Of a DNA stretch of 64,000 bases, positions 9,397-18,600 are shown one piece after another. Made by a program: the position numbers and the translations under genes. Under the pieces are notes generated by a model, which was not told where the DNA came from, searched no databases, and saw only the letters and a program-made list of their open reading frames with translations. This DNA comes from Fibrobacter sp. (GTDB taxonomy: Bacteria > Fibrobacterota > Fibrobacteria > Fibrobacterales > Fibrobacteraceae), in the NCBI GenBank assembly GCA_024398965.1, contig JAKSIF010000002.1, forward strand, positions 62,001-126,000. Reading direction: 5' to 3'. Position 1 is the first letter of the stretch. Each line of letters opens with the position of its first letter.

Positions 9397-10737
9397 ATGA
9401 CTAAGTTCAATGCTCATTTTAGAAACATCAACGGCGACGATACCTACCCGGTTACCGACGTCATTTACCGTTCCAAGGTAGATAACAGCCTTCTGGAAGT
9501 GGAACACGACCGCAAGGCCCTGGCTGAACGCAGCCCCGAAGAATGGAAGAAGCTGTTTGCCGAACGTCGCATGAGCTTTGAACCCGCTGACCAGAGTGGT
9601 ATCTGGAGCAAGCGCGAAATGGTTCTCCCGGACATGCCGGTGGAAGACATCGTGACCATGCGCGAAGGCTGGAGCCCCCTGTTTGACGCAGCCCCCATAG
9701 CCAAGGAACTGGGCATCAAGAGCCTCAAGGTAAAGCTTTGCGGCAACTCCCATACCGGTTCCTTCAAGGATCTCGGCATGACAGTTCTTGTCAGCCAGGT
9801 AAACCACATCATCAAGAAGAACATTCACCCGATCGACGCCGTTGCTTGCGCTTCTACCGGCGACACTTCCGCAGCACTTTCCGCATACTGCGCCAAGGCT
9901 GGCATCCCGTCTATCGTATTCCTGCCCGCAGGCAAGACCAGCGTCGCTCAGCTGATTCAGCCCATCTCCAACGGCAGCATCGTTCTCGCTCTTGACACCG
10001 ACTTCGACGGTTGCATGAAGATCGTTCAGGAAGTCACTAAGGACAATCGCATTTACCTCGCCAACTCCATGAACAGCCTCCGCGTGGAAGGTCAGAAGAC
10101 CATTTCTCCGGAAATCTGCCAGGAACTTGGCTGGAAGGTTCCCGACACCGTGATTATTCCGGGCGGCAACCTGGGTAACGTTTCTGCTCTGGCCAAGGGT
10201 TTCGAAGACTGCAAGGCCATGGGCCTCATCGACCGCATTCCTCGCATTATCGTGGCTCAGGCTGAAAACGCCAACCCCTTCTACCAGGCTTACGAACGCG
10301 GTTTCGACCAGCTGGTTCCCATGCAGGCAAAGAAGACTCTCGCTTCTGCCATCCAGATCGGTAACCCCGTCAGCTACCCCAAGGCAGTACGTGCCATCCA
10401 GAAGACTGGCGGCATGGTAGTGAGCGTTACCGAAGAAGAACTGGCAAATGCAGCACACCGCGGCGACCGCATCGGTCTCTACTGCTGCCCCCACACTGGT
10501 GTGGCCCTGGGCGGCCTCGAAAAGTTGGTTGCAGCTGGCAAGATCGACAAGGACGAAGACGTTGTCGTCATCAGCACCGCTCATGGCCTGAAGTTCACCG
10601 AATTCAAGGTGGGCTACCACGAACAGAAGCTTGAAGGCATCCAGAGCAAGTACGCTAACCCCATCTTCAAGGCTCCCGCCGAAATCGGCCCTGTCATGGA
10701 TATCCTGAAGAAGGAAATGGCTGCAAGAAAACGCTAG
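9397..10737 (+). CDS. thrC: Threonine synthase
   Basis: Converts O-phospho-L-homoserine to L-threonine with PLP. The product has 446 residues. The PLP-binding lysine is K124 in NSHTGSFKDLGM (117-128), and the phosphate-binding loop GGNLGN lies near 255-260. The long N-terminal part (LEVEHDRKALAERSPEEWKK) is the usual small domain of class I enzymes. ATG 9397 is preceded by AGAGGAAAC. The gene stands alone, with no hom or thrB beside it. Its last codons belong to a 25-bp direct repeat that recurs 58 bases downstream. Confidence 0.93.
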   Translation: MTKFNAHFRNINGDDTYPVTDVIYRSKVDNSLLEVEHDRKALAERSPEEWKKLFAERRMSFEPADQSGIWSKREMVLPDMPVEDIVTMREGWSPLFDAAPIAKELGIKSLKVKLCGNSHTGSFKDLGMTVLVSQVNHIIKKNIHPIDAVACASTGDTSAALSAYCAKAGIPSIVFLPAGKTSVAQLIQPISNGSIVLALDTDFDGCMKIVQEVTKDNRIYLANSMNSLRVEGQKTISPEICQELGWKVPDTVIIPGGNLGNVSALAKGFEDCKAMGLIDRIPRIIVAQAENANPFYQAYERGFDQLVPMQAKKTLASAIQIGNPVSYPKAVRAIQKTGGMVVSVTEEELANAAHRGDRIGLYCCPHTGVALGGLEKLVAAGKIDKDEDVVVISTAHGLKFTEFKVGYHEQKLEGIQSKYANPIFKAPAEIGPVMDILKKEMAARKR

Positions 10738-10809
10738 TTTTCGGGAGCCATGGCTCATCCGAAGGGTGAGCCAAATGCTTTTTTGAAAACGCTAGTTTTC
10801 GGGAGCCAT
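10727..10809. repeat. 25-bp direct repeat at the thrC 3' end
   Basis: GAAAACGCTAGTTTTCGGGA plus GCCAT occurs at 10727-10751 and again at 10785-10809. The first copy contains the thrC stop codon. Each copy holds a GAAAAC/GTTTTC hairpin and is followed by a further GC-rich stem, as if the thrC tail and its terminator had been duplicated. Confidence 0.85.
10752..10784 (+). terminator. thrC terminator 1
   Basis: Stem GGCTCATCC / GGGTGAGCC (9 bp with one G-U pair) around GAA, followed by a run of six T at 10779-10784. It stands 15 bases after the thrC stop. Confidence 0.75.
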
Positions 10810-10846
10810 TGGCGCGGTCGAAGGTCGCGCACACCAGAAATTCAAC

Positions 10847-10874
10847 AAGCCTCGGGTAAAACCGAGGCTTTTTT
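10847..10874 (+). terminator. thrC terminator 2
   Basis: Perfect 9-bp stem AAGCCTCGG / CCGAGGCTT with a 6-base loop and six T. It follows a third hairpin at 10812-10829 (GCGCGGTC / GGTCGCGC), giving thrC an unusually redundant set of 3' structures. Confidence 0.85.
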
Positions 10875-10900
10875 GCGTCCCAACCCCGCAATTTCCCACA

Positions 10901-10932
10901 AAAAAGAACGGGTTCTCAAGGAGAACCCGTTC
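10901..10932 (-). terminator. Minus-strand terminator or leader hairpin
   Basis: Perfect 12-bp stem GAACGGGTTCTC (10906-10917) and GAGAACCCGTTC (10921-10932) around AAG. The U-tract (six T) lies on the minus-strand side, so it would stop leftward transcription. On the plus strand it sits just before the small ORF at 10949 and could instead be part of that ORF's leader. Confidence 0.55.
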
Positions 10933-10948
10933 CTAAGAAGGAGAAAAT

Positions 10949-11086
10949 ATGAGCGGCGTCTGGATCCTAGAACTTATCAGGAGGGGAGCAATGATAAAGT
11001 CGTTTGAGGATTACCCTTCTTCCGTTCACGAGTCTAAATATATCCTTCATTTTTTAAAGAAGAACTACCATTTATCTTACATTTAA
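10949..11086 (+). CDS. Possible 45-residue small protein
   Basis: ATG 10949 is preceded by AAGGAG with a 5-base spacer. The frame runs to TAA 11084-11086. A second in-frame ATG at 10991 has its own AGGAGGGG and would give 31 residues (MIKSFEDYPSSVHESKYILH...). The product is basic-aromatic and unlike any family I know. The two good ribosome binding sites argue for translation. The lack of recognisable homology and of a clear promoter argue against it. Confidence 0.25.
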   Translation: MSGVWILELIRRGAMIKSFEDYPSSVHESKYILHFLKKNYHLSYI

Positions 11087-11121
11087 TTGACCGAAAAATT
11101 CAAAAAACGGTAATTTTCAAC

Positions 11122-11160
11122 AAAAAAAGCAACATTCACTTAGAATGCTGCCTTTTTTTC
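11122..11160. terminator. Bidirectional terminator
   Basis: Stem GCAACATTC / GAATGCTGC (9 bp, one mismatch) with a 5-base loop, preceded by seven A and followed by seven T. It would end the leftward transcript of the gene at 11188-12486 and any rightward transcript from the small ORF. Confidence 0.8.
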
Positions 11161-11187
11161 TGAAAATCATGCTTTTGTCTAAAGAGA

Positions 11188-12486
11188 TTACTCTTCGCGG
11201 AAGATAATCTTGCACTTCGGAACAAAACGGAAACCACCACGGCGGTGACGTTCGATTTCGAAGAACTTCTTGACACCTTCTGTAGGCTTGTTGGGGTCAT
11301 CGGAGCCATTGATATGGGCAATAACACGATTCAAGCGGCTTTCGAAGTTGGGACGAAGCGGATCCATGCAAATGGACGGATCTCGCTTGAATTCTCTGTT
11401 TTCATATTCTTCACGGCCTGTAGCAGTGTATTCGCGAAGAAGATTACGAAGAATGCGAGCCGGAACATTACGCATCAGGTGCTTATTGTTCACAGAAACA
11501 GAGTCATCACTCTTGTAGTAAACAATCGTCACAGAATCGTTCATGGCTTCAAGAAGCTGTTCCTGAGCCTTCTGAATGGGCTGCCAAGCATCAAATTCCT
11601 GCTTGACCACAGCACTCATTAGTTTGTTAAAAGGCTCCGGTGCAACAACGTCGGCCTTGTAGTCGAAATAGACTATAGATGCCGGTGCACCATAGTAGCA
11701 ACCCTTGTGAATGAGAACGGAGCCAGTCTTTTCTTCAACAACGTCTTCAAGGGCCTTGACGCAGGCCATCTTGGTTTCTGCTTCAAATTCCCACTTGAGA
11801 CCGAACTCGGACAGGCAGTCGCCAAAGGTCATGTACTTACCGACCTTGCGGCCATTTACATAGACATGACCATCATCTCGCATTTCTGCAGTAGCACGGC
11901 CTTCAAGCGCTTCGACCAGAGAGGTCTGGGTGGCCTTGAATTCTACACACTCATAGGGAGAAGTGCTCAGAAGAATGGGACCGATCTGGACCAAGCCGAT
12001 GAACCAACGCATGGGGTTCACAACAAGTCCACCCGGAGTATCAAAACGGAAGGTGAAGAATTCCTGACGGTTTCCATCCACAACTTCACGACGAAGGAAA
12101 TTAGCATTCGTCAGAAGAGGATAACGCTTGGGAATAATATCCAAGCAAAGCTGACGAACGTCCTTGGTTGCATAGAACTGGGAAACGTAAGGGAGATAAG
12201 AACGGAGAACACTGCGAGCGGGTACGGCTTCGAAGGTTGCACAACGATCAATAATTCGCTGCATGAAGGCATCGGGGCTTTCGCCACGTTCATAAAGCCA
12301 AGCCACCACATTGTTCATGATCAAGCGATGGGTACTTTCGTCAACGAAAGAATCTTCGAAATAAATATCATTCAGCATTTTGACGTTAATGCGAGAATCT
12401 CGCTTGACCAGACTCAAGACATCCTTAACAGGATAGGAAATGAGCAGCTCAATATGGGTAAGCTGAAGGAACAGATTTGAAAGCAC
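11188..12486 (-). CDS. Conserved-looking orphan protein, possible C-terminal winged helix
   Basis: 432 residues from GTG 12486, supported by GAGGTG four bases upstream. I do not recognise the family. It has no signal peptide or membrane helix and looks cytoplasmic. The middle part alternates strands and helices (VYVNGRKVGKYMTFGDCLSE, VLIHKGCYYGAPASIVYFDY). The C-terminal 110 residues (LLREYTATGREEYENREF, then FESRLNRVIAHI and GGFRFVPKCKI) have the helix-helix-wing look of an OmpR-type DNA-binding domain. That is a guess from pattern, not homology. The gene is monocistronic, divergent from mutL and closed by its own terminator. Confidence 0.55.
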   Translation of the reverse strand: MLSNLFLQLTHIELLISYPVKDVLSLVKRDSRINVKMLNDIYFEDSFVDESTHRLIMNNVVAWLYERGESPDAFMQRIIDRCATFEAVPARSVLRSYLPYVSQFYATKDVRQLCLDIIPKRYPLLTNANFLRREVVDGNRQEFFTFRFDTPGGLVVNPMRWFIGLVQIGPILLSTSPYECVEFKATQTSLVEALEGRATAEMRDDGHVYVNGRKVGKYMTFGDCLSEFGLKWEFEAETKMACVKALEDVVEEKTGSVLIHKGCYYGAPASIVYFDYKADVVAPEPFNKLMSAVVKQEFDAWQPIQKAQEQLLEAMNDSVTIVYYKSDDSVSVNNKHLMRNVPARILRNLLREYTATGREEYENREFKRDPSICMDPLRPNFESRLNRVIAHINGSDDPNKPTEGVKKFFEIERHRRGGFRFVPKCKIIFREE

Positions 12487-12580
12487 AATTCACCTCACAA
12501 AAGCGATTTCCCAACAACCCTCGGGAAAAAACCAACGACCATAATTTAGCAAAAAATAAATTATAAAAAGAATAAATGTC

Positions 12581-12592
12581 TATATTTTGCAT
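12581..12592 (+). promoter_or_regulatory. mutL -10 box for a leaderless transcript
   Basis: TATATT (12581-12586) is followed by exactly six bases and then ATG 12593, so the predicted +1 is the A of the start codon. The -35 position (AAATTA) is weak. The same geometry precedes dnaE and two other genes in this window. Confidence 0.55.
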
Positions 12593-14521
12593 ATGAAATC
12601 CGCTGAAATCCATTTTCTATCTGACGAAATCATCAATAAAATCGCAGCTGGCGAAGTTATTGAGCGACCGGCATCTGCGGTCAAGGAACTGGTAGAAAAT
12701 GCCATTGATGCTGGCGCCACGCGCATTCAGGTTTCCATAGAACAAGGTGGAAAAAAGAAGATACAGGTAACGGATAACGGCAAGGGAATGAGCGCCGCCG
12801 ATTTGGATCTATGCTACCTTAGGCACACCACCTCCAAGCTTTTCAATGCAGACGATCTTTTCCATCTGCATACAAACGGTTTTCGCGGCGAAGCCGTTGC
12901 ATCCATAGCCGCGGTATCCAAGCTCACCATCACAAGCGCCACCGACGACGGCGAAAGCGGGCGAATCATCTTAAGCGGCGGAAACGTAGTCGAAAAGGAA
13001 GACGTTCAAGCCAGCCGCGGAACCACCTTCCTTGTTGAAGACCTGTTTTTCAACACTCCTGTTCGACGCACATTCCTGAGCAGCGAAACCGCCGAAAGCA
13101 CACGAGTTTTTGACGTAGTCTTAAAAACAGCCATCGCCCACCCCGAAATTCGATTTGACTACAAGGTCGGAGACAAAACCGTATTTACAGGGGTTCCCGG
13201 CGAATTACGCAGCCGTATTGCAGAGGCCATCGGTTCTAAAATCGCAAAAGCCTTGCTGCCCGTAGATTATACCGAGGCAGGCATTCACGTAACCGGGTTC
13301 GTCTCCCCCACTACAGAAACCAACGGAAAACGAAACCATCAGTTTTTGTTCATGAGGAACCGACCCTTTGAAAGCAAGCTGATAAGCAAGGCTGTGGCAC
13401 AATCCTACGAGCCTTATGGTGCCCAATGCAAGCCTGTATCTGTCTTGTTCCTGGACATGCCAGACATGGAATTCGACGTAAACGTCCACCCCGCTAAAAG
13501 GGAAGTTCGTTTCGCCAACCAGAACCTGGTTTTCCTGGTGGTTCTCCACGCCATTCGAGATACTTTCAAGAAGGATCTGGAAGCCCACTCTCCCATTATC
13601 GACCTGGGCGAGGAACAGCAAAGCACTGCTGAAGAAATCCCGGCTTGGATGAAATCCGCCCAAATCCATGATACGGATTTAAGCAAAAGTTATGATACAG
13701 AAAAAAGGGAAGCTCCTGTTTTTTCTGATTTTGCTCAACCTTCTGCTCCCATTACGGATTTAGGACAAGAATGGAACGGCGGAGCCCCGAGTATGTCCAG
13801 CTGGACTCCCCAGGCAAAGCCCAACAGGGCGAAAAATCATTACGATAATGACGTTGCCCAGGACTTGTTCAGCCAACCTGAGGCTGGCAAGATTATATCT
13901 CTTGAAGGGGAACAGCACAACCAGCCCGTACAGGATCCGCTATGGAACCCGCCGGCGTTCTTCCAGATTGCCAATACCTACATCGCCGGCGAAGACGTCA
14001 ACGGCTTGCTTGTCATCGATCAGCATGCAGCCCATTCCCGCATTCTTTACGAACAGGCATTAAAGATTCTTCAAAGCGGAAACGCCCTCGAAAGCCAAGA
14101 ACTGCTTTTCCCCGAATTGATGGAACTTTCCAAGCTGGAAATCGAAGTATTGAAATCCGTAGAGGACCAGTTCCAGCGTCTAGGATTTTACATCGAGCCT
14201 TTCGGTGGCGATACCTACCAGATTCGAGCCATACCCAGCGCCCTCCCCCTTTCCCGAGCCATCAAGGCGGTAAAGGATTTTCTGGAGAGTATCGGCGACC
14301 GCAACGACGGTAGCGGAGACATGGTGAAAGTTCAAGACGTAATCGCAAAGGCCTGGGCAAAGACCAACGCCTACCAGGCCGGAGACAAGCTCAAGCCCGA
14401 AGAAATGGCAACCTTGGTAAACCAGCTGATGATTACGGAAGATCCGCTGAAATCTCCTTACGGTCAGCCAACGCTGCTACGCTTGACTCTAGACGAACTG
14501 AGCAAGAAATTCAGACATTAG
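12593..14521 (+). CDS. mutL: DNA mismatch repair protein MutL
   Basis: ATP-dependent coordinator of mismatch repair. Start taken at ATG 12593, because a TTG two codons upstream would lie inside the likely +1 region. GHKL ATPase motifs are intact: ELVENAIDAGA (32-42, catalytic Glu and Mg-binding Asn), DNGKGM (about 62-67) and GFRGEAV (about 94-100). A linker rich in Ser/Gln follows, then the dimerisation domain. The endonuclease motif reads DQHAAHSRILYE: the first Glu of DQHA-x2-E-x4-E is replaced by Ser. The usual C-terminal C-P-H-G-R-P motif reads SPYGQPTLL. Nicking activity is therefore doubtful. The 3' end overlaps lpxB (convergent) by 33 bases. Confidence 0.93.
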   Translation: MKSAEIHFLSDEIINKIAAGEVIERPASAVKELVENAIDAGATRIQVSIEQGGKKKIQVTDNGKGMSAADLDLCYLRHTTSKLFNADDLFHLHTNGFRGEAVASIAAVSKLTITSATDDGESGRIILSGGNVVEKEDVQASRGTTFLVEDLFFNTPVRRTFLSSETAESTRVFDVVLKTAIAHPEIRFDYKVGDKTVFTGVPGELRSRIAEAIGSKIAKALLPVDYTEAGIHVTGFVSPTTETNGKRNHQFLFMRNRPFESKLISKAVAQSYEPYGAQCKPVSVLFLDMPDMEFDVNVHPAKREVRFANQNLVFLVVLHAIRDTFKKDLEAHSPIIDLGEEQQSTAEEIPAWMKSAQIHDTDLSKSYDTEKREAPVFSDFAQPSAPITDLGQEWNGGAPSMSSWTPQAKPNRAKNHYDNDVAQDLFSQPEAGKIISLEGEQHNQPVQDPLWNPPAFFQIANTYIAGEDVNGLLVIDQHAAHSRILYEQALKILQSGNALESQELLFPELMELSKLEIEVLKSVEDQFQRLGFYIEPFGGDTYQIRAIPSALPLSRAIKAVKDFLESIGDRNDGSGDMVKVQDVIAKAWAKTNAYQAGDKLKPEEMATLVNQLMITEDPLKSPYGQPTLLRLTLDELSKKFRH

Positions 14522-15628
14522 TTCTGAGGACTTCATTCCCGAAGACAACCGCTTTGCCAATTCCTCCGCAGGGAATTGGCATTTTTCGTTGACAAATTCT
14601 CTTGCTATATTCCGGCAGTCTTCATCGGAAAAATCCAACTGCAGGAACTCCGGGAAAACTTTTTCGTCAAGTATAATATTGGGCAAGGCAAAAAACCTGG
14701 TCCTTACAGAACGTTTTACCAAGTGGTAAGTCAAAAAATCCGGTTTTGTACAAACAACCGTTGGACATCCAGCCAAGGCAAGTTCCAAAGTCGCTGTTCC
14801 AGGAGCAGAAATAGCAGCGAACGCCTTACGATAAAGCCGCAGGCGATCCTCTCCGTTCTGAGGAGACACAACAACCTTAACCTTAGAACGCAAATCCGGG
14901 CAAACCCTGTTTTGCAAATACACATTCATTGCGTCTGCAACGGATTGTCTTGCAGCAAGAATTGTAACATTAGCCTCTTCTCGCTCCACAACGTTTTTCG
15001 CAATTTTCAAATAAGTCGGAAGATTACGCAAGCATTGACGGATTCGGCTTCCAGGCAAAAGCAGCAGTTCCTTTGGCACAGAAGATTGATTGAATTCTAA
15101 ATCTTCGCCAAGAGAATTTTCTACAAAGGGATGTTCTACAGTCACCACATGGCAGCCGGCATTTTCGTAAACCGATTTTTCAAAATCAAAAAATACAGCC
15201 AAATCCACTTTGGACAAACGGGACAAAGTTCTGGCCCGTTTTGACTTCCACGCCCAAACCTGAGGAGGCGCCACATAGAGAGCCGGCTTTCCTAATTTCG
15301 AGGCCAGGGAAACCAGCTTCATATTAAAGCCCGGATAGTCTATGGCAACAAGGCCCAGACAACGTGGGGATTTCAAAGCACTTTTCAAAGCGTTATAGCA
15401 GCGCCTAAGCTTGAAATATCGAGGAAGGACATCTCCAAATCCGGATACCGGAAGGACTTCAAAATCCACGACAGGCTTCAATCCTGCCGACTGCATACGG
15501 ATTCCGCCTGCGCCAAGGATTTCTACCTGGGGCAAAATCTTGACGCACTCCCAAACCAGGGTTTGCCCTATGCAATCCCCGGAATCCTCCCCCGCACAAA
15601 AAAGAATGTAAGGTTTATCGCTTGGCAA
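14489..15628 (-). CDS. lpxB: Lipid-A-disaccharide synthase
   Basis: Inner-membrane GT19 enzyme that joins UDP-2,3-diacylglucosamine and lipid X to form lipid A disaccharide, which shows the organism makes LPS. 379 residues. N-terminal FCAGEDSGD corresponds to the family GExSGD motif, with PQVWAWKSKRARTL and LLLPGSRIRQ downstream. The start is a TTG at 15628 inside the end of dnaE (14-base overlap), because the first beta-strand begins only eight codons later and no better start exists. The 3' end overlaps mutL on the opposite strand. Confidence 0.92.
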   Translation of the reverse strand: MPSDKPYILFCAGEDSGDCIGQTLVWECVKILPQVEILGAGGIRMQSAGLKPVVDFEVLPVSGFGDVLPRYFKLRRCYNALKSALKSPRCLGLVAIDYPGFNMKLVSLASKLGKPALYVAPPQVWAWKSKRARTLSRLSKVDLAVFFDFEKSVYENAGCHVVTVEHPFVENSLGEDLEFNQSSVPKELLLLPGSRIRQCLRNLPTYLKIAKNVVEREEANVTILAARQSVADAMNVYLQNRVCPDLRSKVKVVVSPQNGEDRLRLYRKAFAAISAPGTATLELALAGCPTVVCTKPDFLTYHLVKRSVRTRFFALPNIILDEKVFPEFLQLDFSDEDCRNIAREFVNEKCQFPAEELAKRLSSGMKSSELMSEFLAQFV

Positions 15629-18600
15629 GGCTAGAGACCCACATCTTCATTATGCCAAGGTCCTTACGGAGTGTCTGAAGAAGCTGCGGTTCATAAACAA
15701 CCTTCTTGGATCTCAGATTCAAAACATGGACATAGCCGGACTGGGTTTCCACATGGACAACAAGTTCGCAGCTATGTTCCTCTTCACTGAAGGGAGCGAA
15801 CTGGTCCATAATGTCGTTGAGCTTTTCCAAGAACTGATCGTTGAGAGACGAAGAAGATATGGTGGCATGAACATACTTTACCATGGAGGCGCGAACGCGG
15901 TCCAGCTGCACAACATCTTCCACCGTAATCTGAGGCTTGTCAGTTCCACGAGAACGACCCAGCTCACCCTTCACCAGCACGCGGTCATCCAAGGCCACAG
16001 AGTCGCGGAACTTTTCCCATTCATCCTTCTTGAAGAATATTTCAATTTCTCCATGGAAGTCCTGAATGACACCAACACCCAGTGTTTCACCACGCTTGGT
16101 TTCAAAGGATTTGAGACTTGTTACCACGCCGCCAACAATCAGCGAACTGCCCATTTTTCGTTCCAGTTCTTCTTCGGCCAAGGTACACTTGGTAAAGCCC
16201 TGAAGTTCCGGGCGGAATTCATCCAAGGGGTGACCTGACAGGAAAAGGCCAAGGATATCACGTTCCTTGTTCAGCATTTCCATAGCAGTCCATTCTTCGG
16301 CTTCTTCAAGAACCTCTGCGGAAGAGTCCATAGAAGGCGCGTCACCACCCATGTCGAACAGGGAAATCTGACCACGGTCACGATCTTCCTGGCAGCGGGC
16401 AGCCACTTCCATGGCACGGTCTACTGTAGCCATCAAGACTGCGCGGCTTCCCGGGAATTCATCCATAGCGCCAGCCATGATTAAGCTTTCAAGCAAGCGC
16501 TTGTTCATAGGCGGGCGTTTTTCCTTTTGTTCGCTCTGGTATTCAGCCACACGCTTGCAGAAACTGAAGATATCGGTATAGCGGCCACGACGTTCACGTT
16601 CAGCCACAATATCTTCTACAGCGGCCAAGCCAACGTTTCTGATACCTGCCATGCCAAAGAGAATCTGTCCCTTTTCGTTAGCAACGAATTCACCGTAGGA
16701 TGCGTTAATATTTGGAGAAACCACTTCAATATCAAGGCGTTTGCATTCAAGGATAATCGTAACGATATCCTCGGTCTTACCCATCTTGGAAGTCATGGAT
16801 GCGGCCATGTATTCAGGGCCGTAATGAGTCTTCAAATAAGCCGTTTGGTAGGCCACATAGGCATAAGCTGCTGCATGGCTCTTGTTAAATGCGTATCCGC
16901 AGAAGGGCAGCACAGCATCCCAAACCTTCTGGATCACCGCATGATCATATCCACGGGCTTCGCACTTGGCAAAGAATTCCGGAGTAAGCTTTTCCATCTT
17001 TTCCGGCATCTTCTTTGCCATGATACGGCGGATGTTATCAGCACCACCCAGGGAATAGCCACCCAAGATCTGGGCAAGTTTCATCACCTGTTCCTGGTAC
17101 ACAATCACACCGTATGTTTCGCCAAGAACCTCTTCCAAATCCGGATGGTAGCAGTCAATTTCTTCCTTACCCTGCTTACGGGCAATAAAGTGAGGAATCT
17201 GGTCAATAGGACCAGGGCGGTACAGGGCGTTCATAGCGATCAAGTCGCCAATTCGGTTCGGCTTCAGGTCGCGAAGGTACTTCTGCATACCCGGAGATTC
17301 AAACTGGAACACCGTGGTGGTCATGCCCTTACTGAGCAAGCCGAAGGTTTCCTTGTCATCTAGGGGAATATGGCTCATGTCCACTTCGATGCCACGGTTC
17401 TTTTTTACCATGTTCACCGTGTCCTGAATGATGGACAAGTTGATGAGCCCAAGGAAGTCCATCTTCAGAAGGCCAATGTCTTCTGCATAGTGCTTATCGT
17501 ACATCACCACCGGTGTATCTTCCGGAGCGGCACGATAAAGAGGAGCCAGGTTGTAAATGGGCGTCGGGGTAATCACCACACCGCAGGCATGCACGCCTGT
17601 CTGGCGGGGCAGATCTTCCAAGGTAAGGGCCACATCCCACAGGTTCTGGTAGGAAGCCCTACTTGCAATCATTGCCTGCAAAGGTTCAGGGCTATAGCCA
17701 TCTTCAAGGTTGTTTCCCTTCTTGTCCTTACCGGTCCAGGCCTGCTTCAAGCTGAAGTTTAGCGTACGCTGAGGGAACAGCTTGGTAATCATCTTGGCTT
17801 CCTGAGGAGGCAGGCCAAGCACACGGGCAACGTCGGTAATCACAGCCTTAGACTTGAGCATACCGTAGGTAATAATCTGGCCTACGCATTCCTTACCGTA
17901 CTTCTGGGTCACATAGTCAATCACACGGCCGCGGTCTCTATCCGCAAAGTCCGTATCGATATCAGGCATGGACACACGTTCGGGATTCAAGAATCGTTCG
18001 AAGAGCAAGTCAAACTTAAGGGGGTCAATGTCCGTAATACCGATAATGTAGGTAACAAGAGAACCGGCAGCGGAACCACGTCCCGGGCCCACAGGAATAC
18101 CATTGTTACGTGCCCAGTTAATGAAGTCCCACACAATGAGCAGGTAACCGGCCACGTTCATGTTACGGATACAGTTCAGTTCCTTGTACATGCGCTTGCC
18201 CACATCGGTCTCATGCTCCGGGAACTTAAAGTTCTCTTCGGGGAAGCGCCACTTCAAGAAGTCGTTGCAAAGATGGATAATGTATATATCCGAATCAGAG
18301 CCCGGTTTGCACCAACGATGGACCGCCTTGTTCCAAGCCTTCTGATCATCTTCCGTAAAGAATTCAGGCTGAGATAAGCGATCAATTTCTTTTTTATCGT
18401 CATCAGTCAGAGCGTCTGGTTCAATAGCCTTTTCAGCGCAGTACTGTTCCTGGACTTTCTTCTTTTTATCCTTGATGACGCCAGGCAATTCACGTTCACG
18501 GACTACGGGATATTCAGCCTCGTATTCCGCCTTCATGATAGCCTTAATACTCTGGTATTCCTCACCAGCAAGGAATTCATCAGGAATCTTGAATCGCGGC

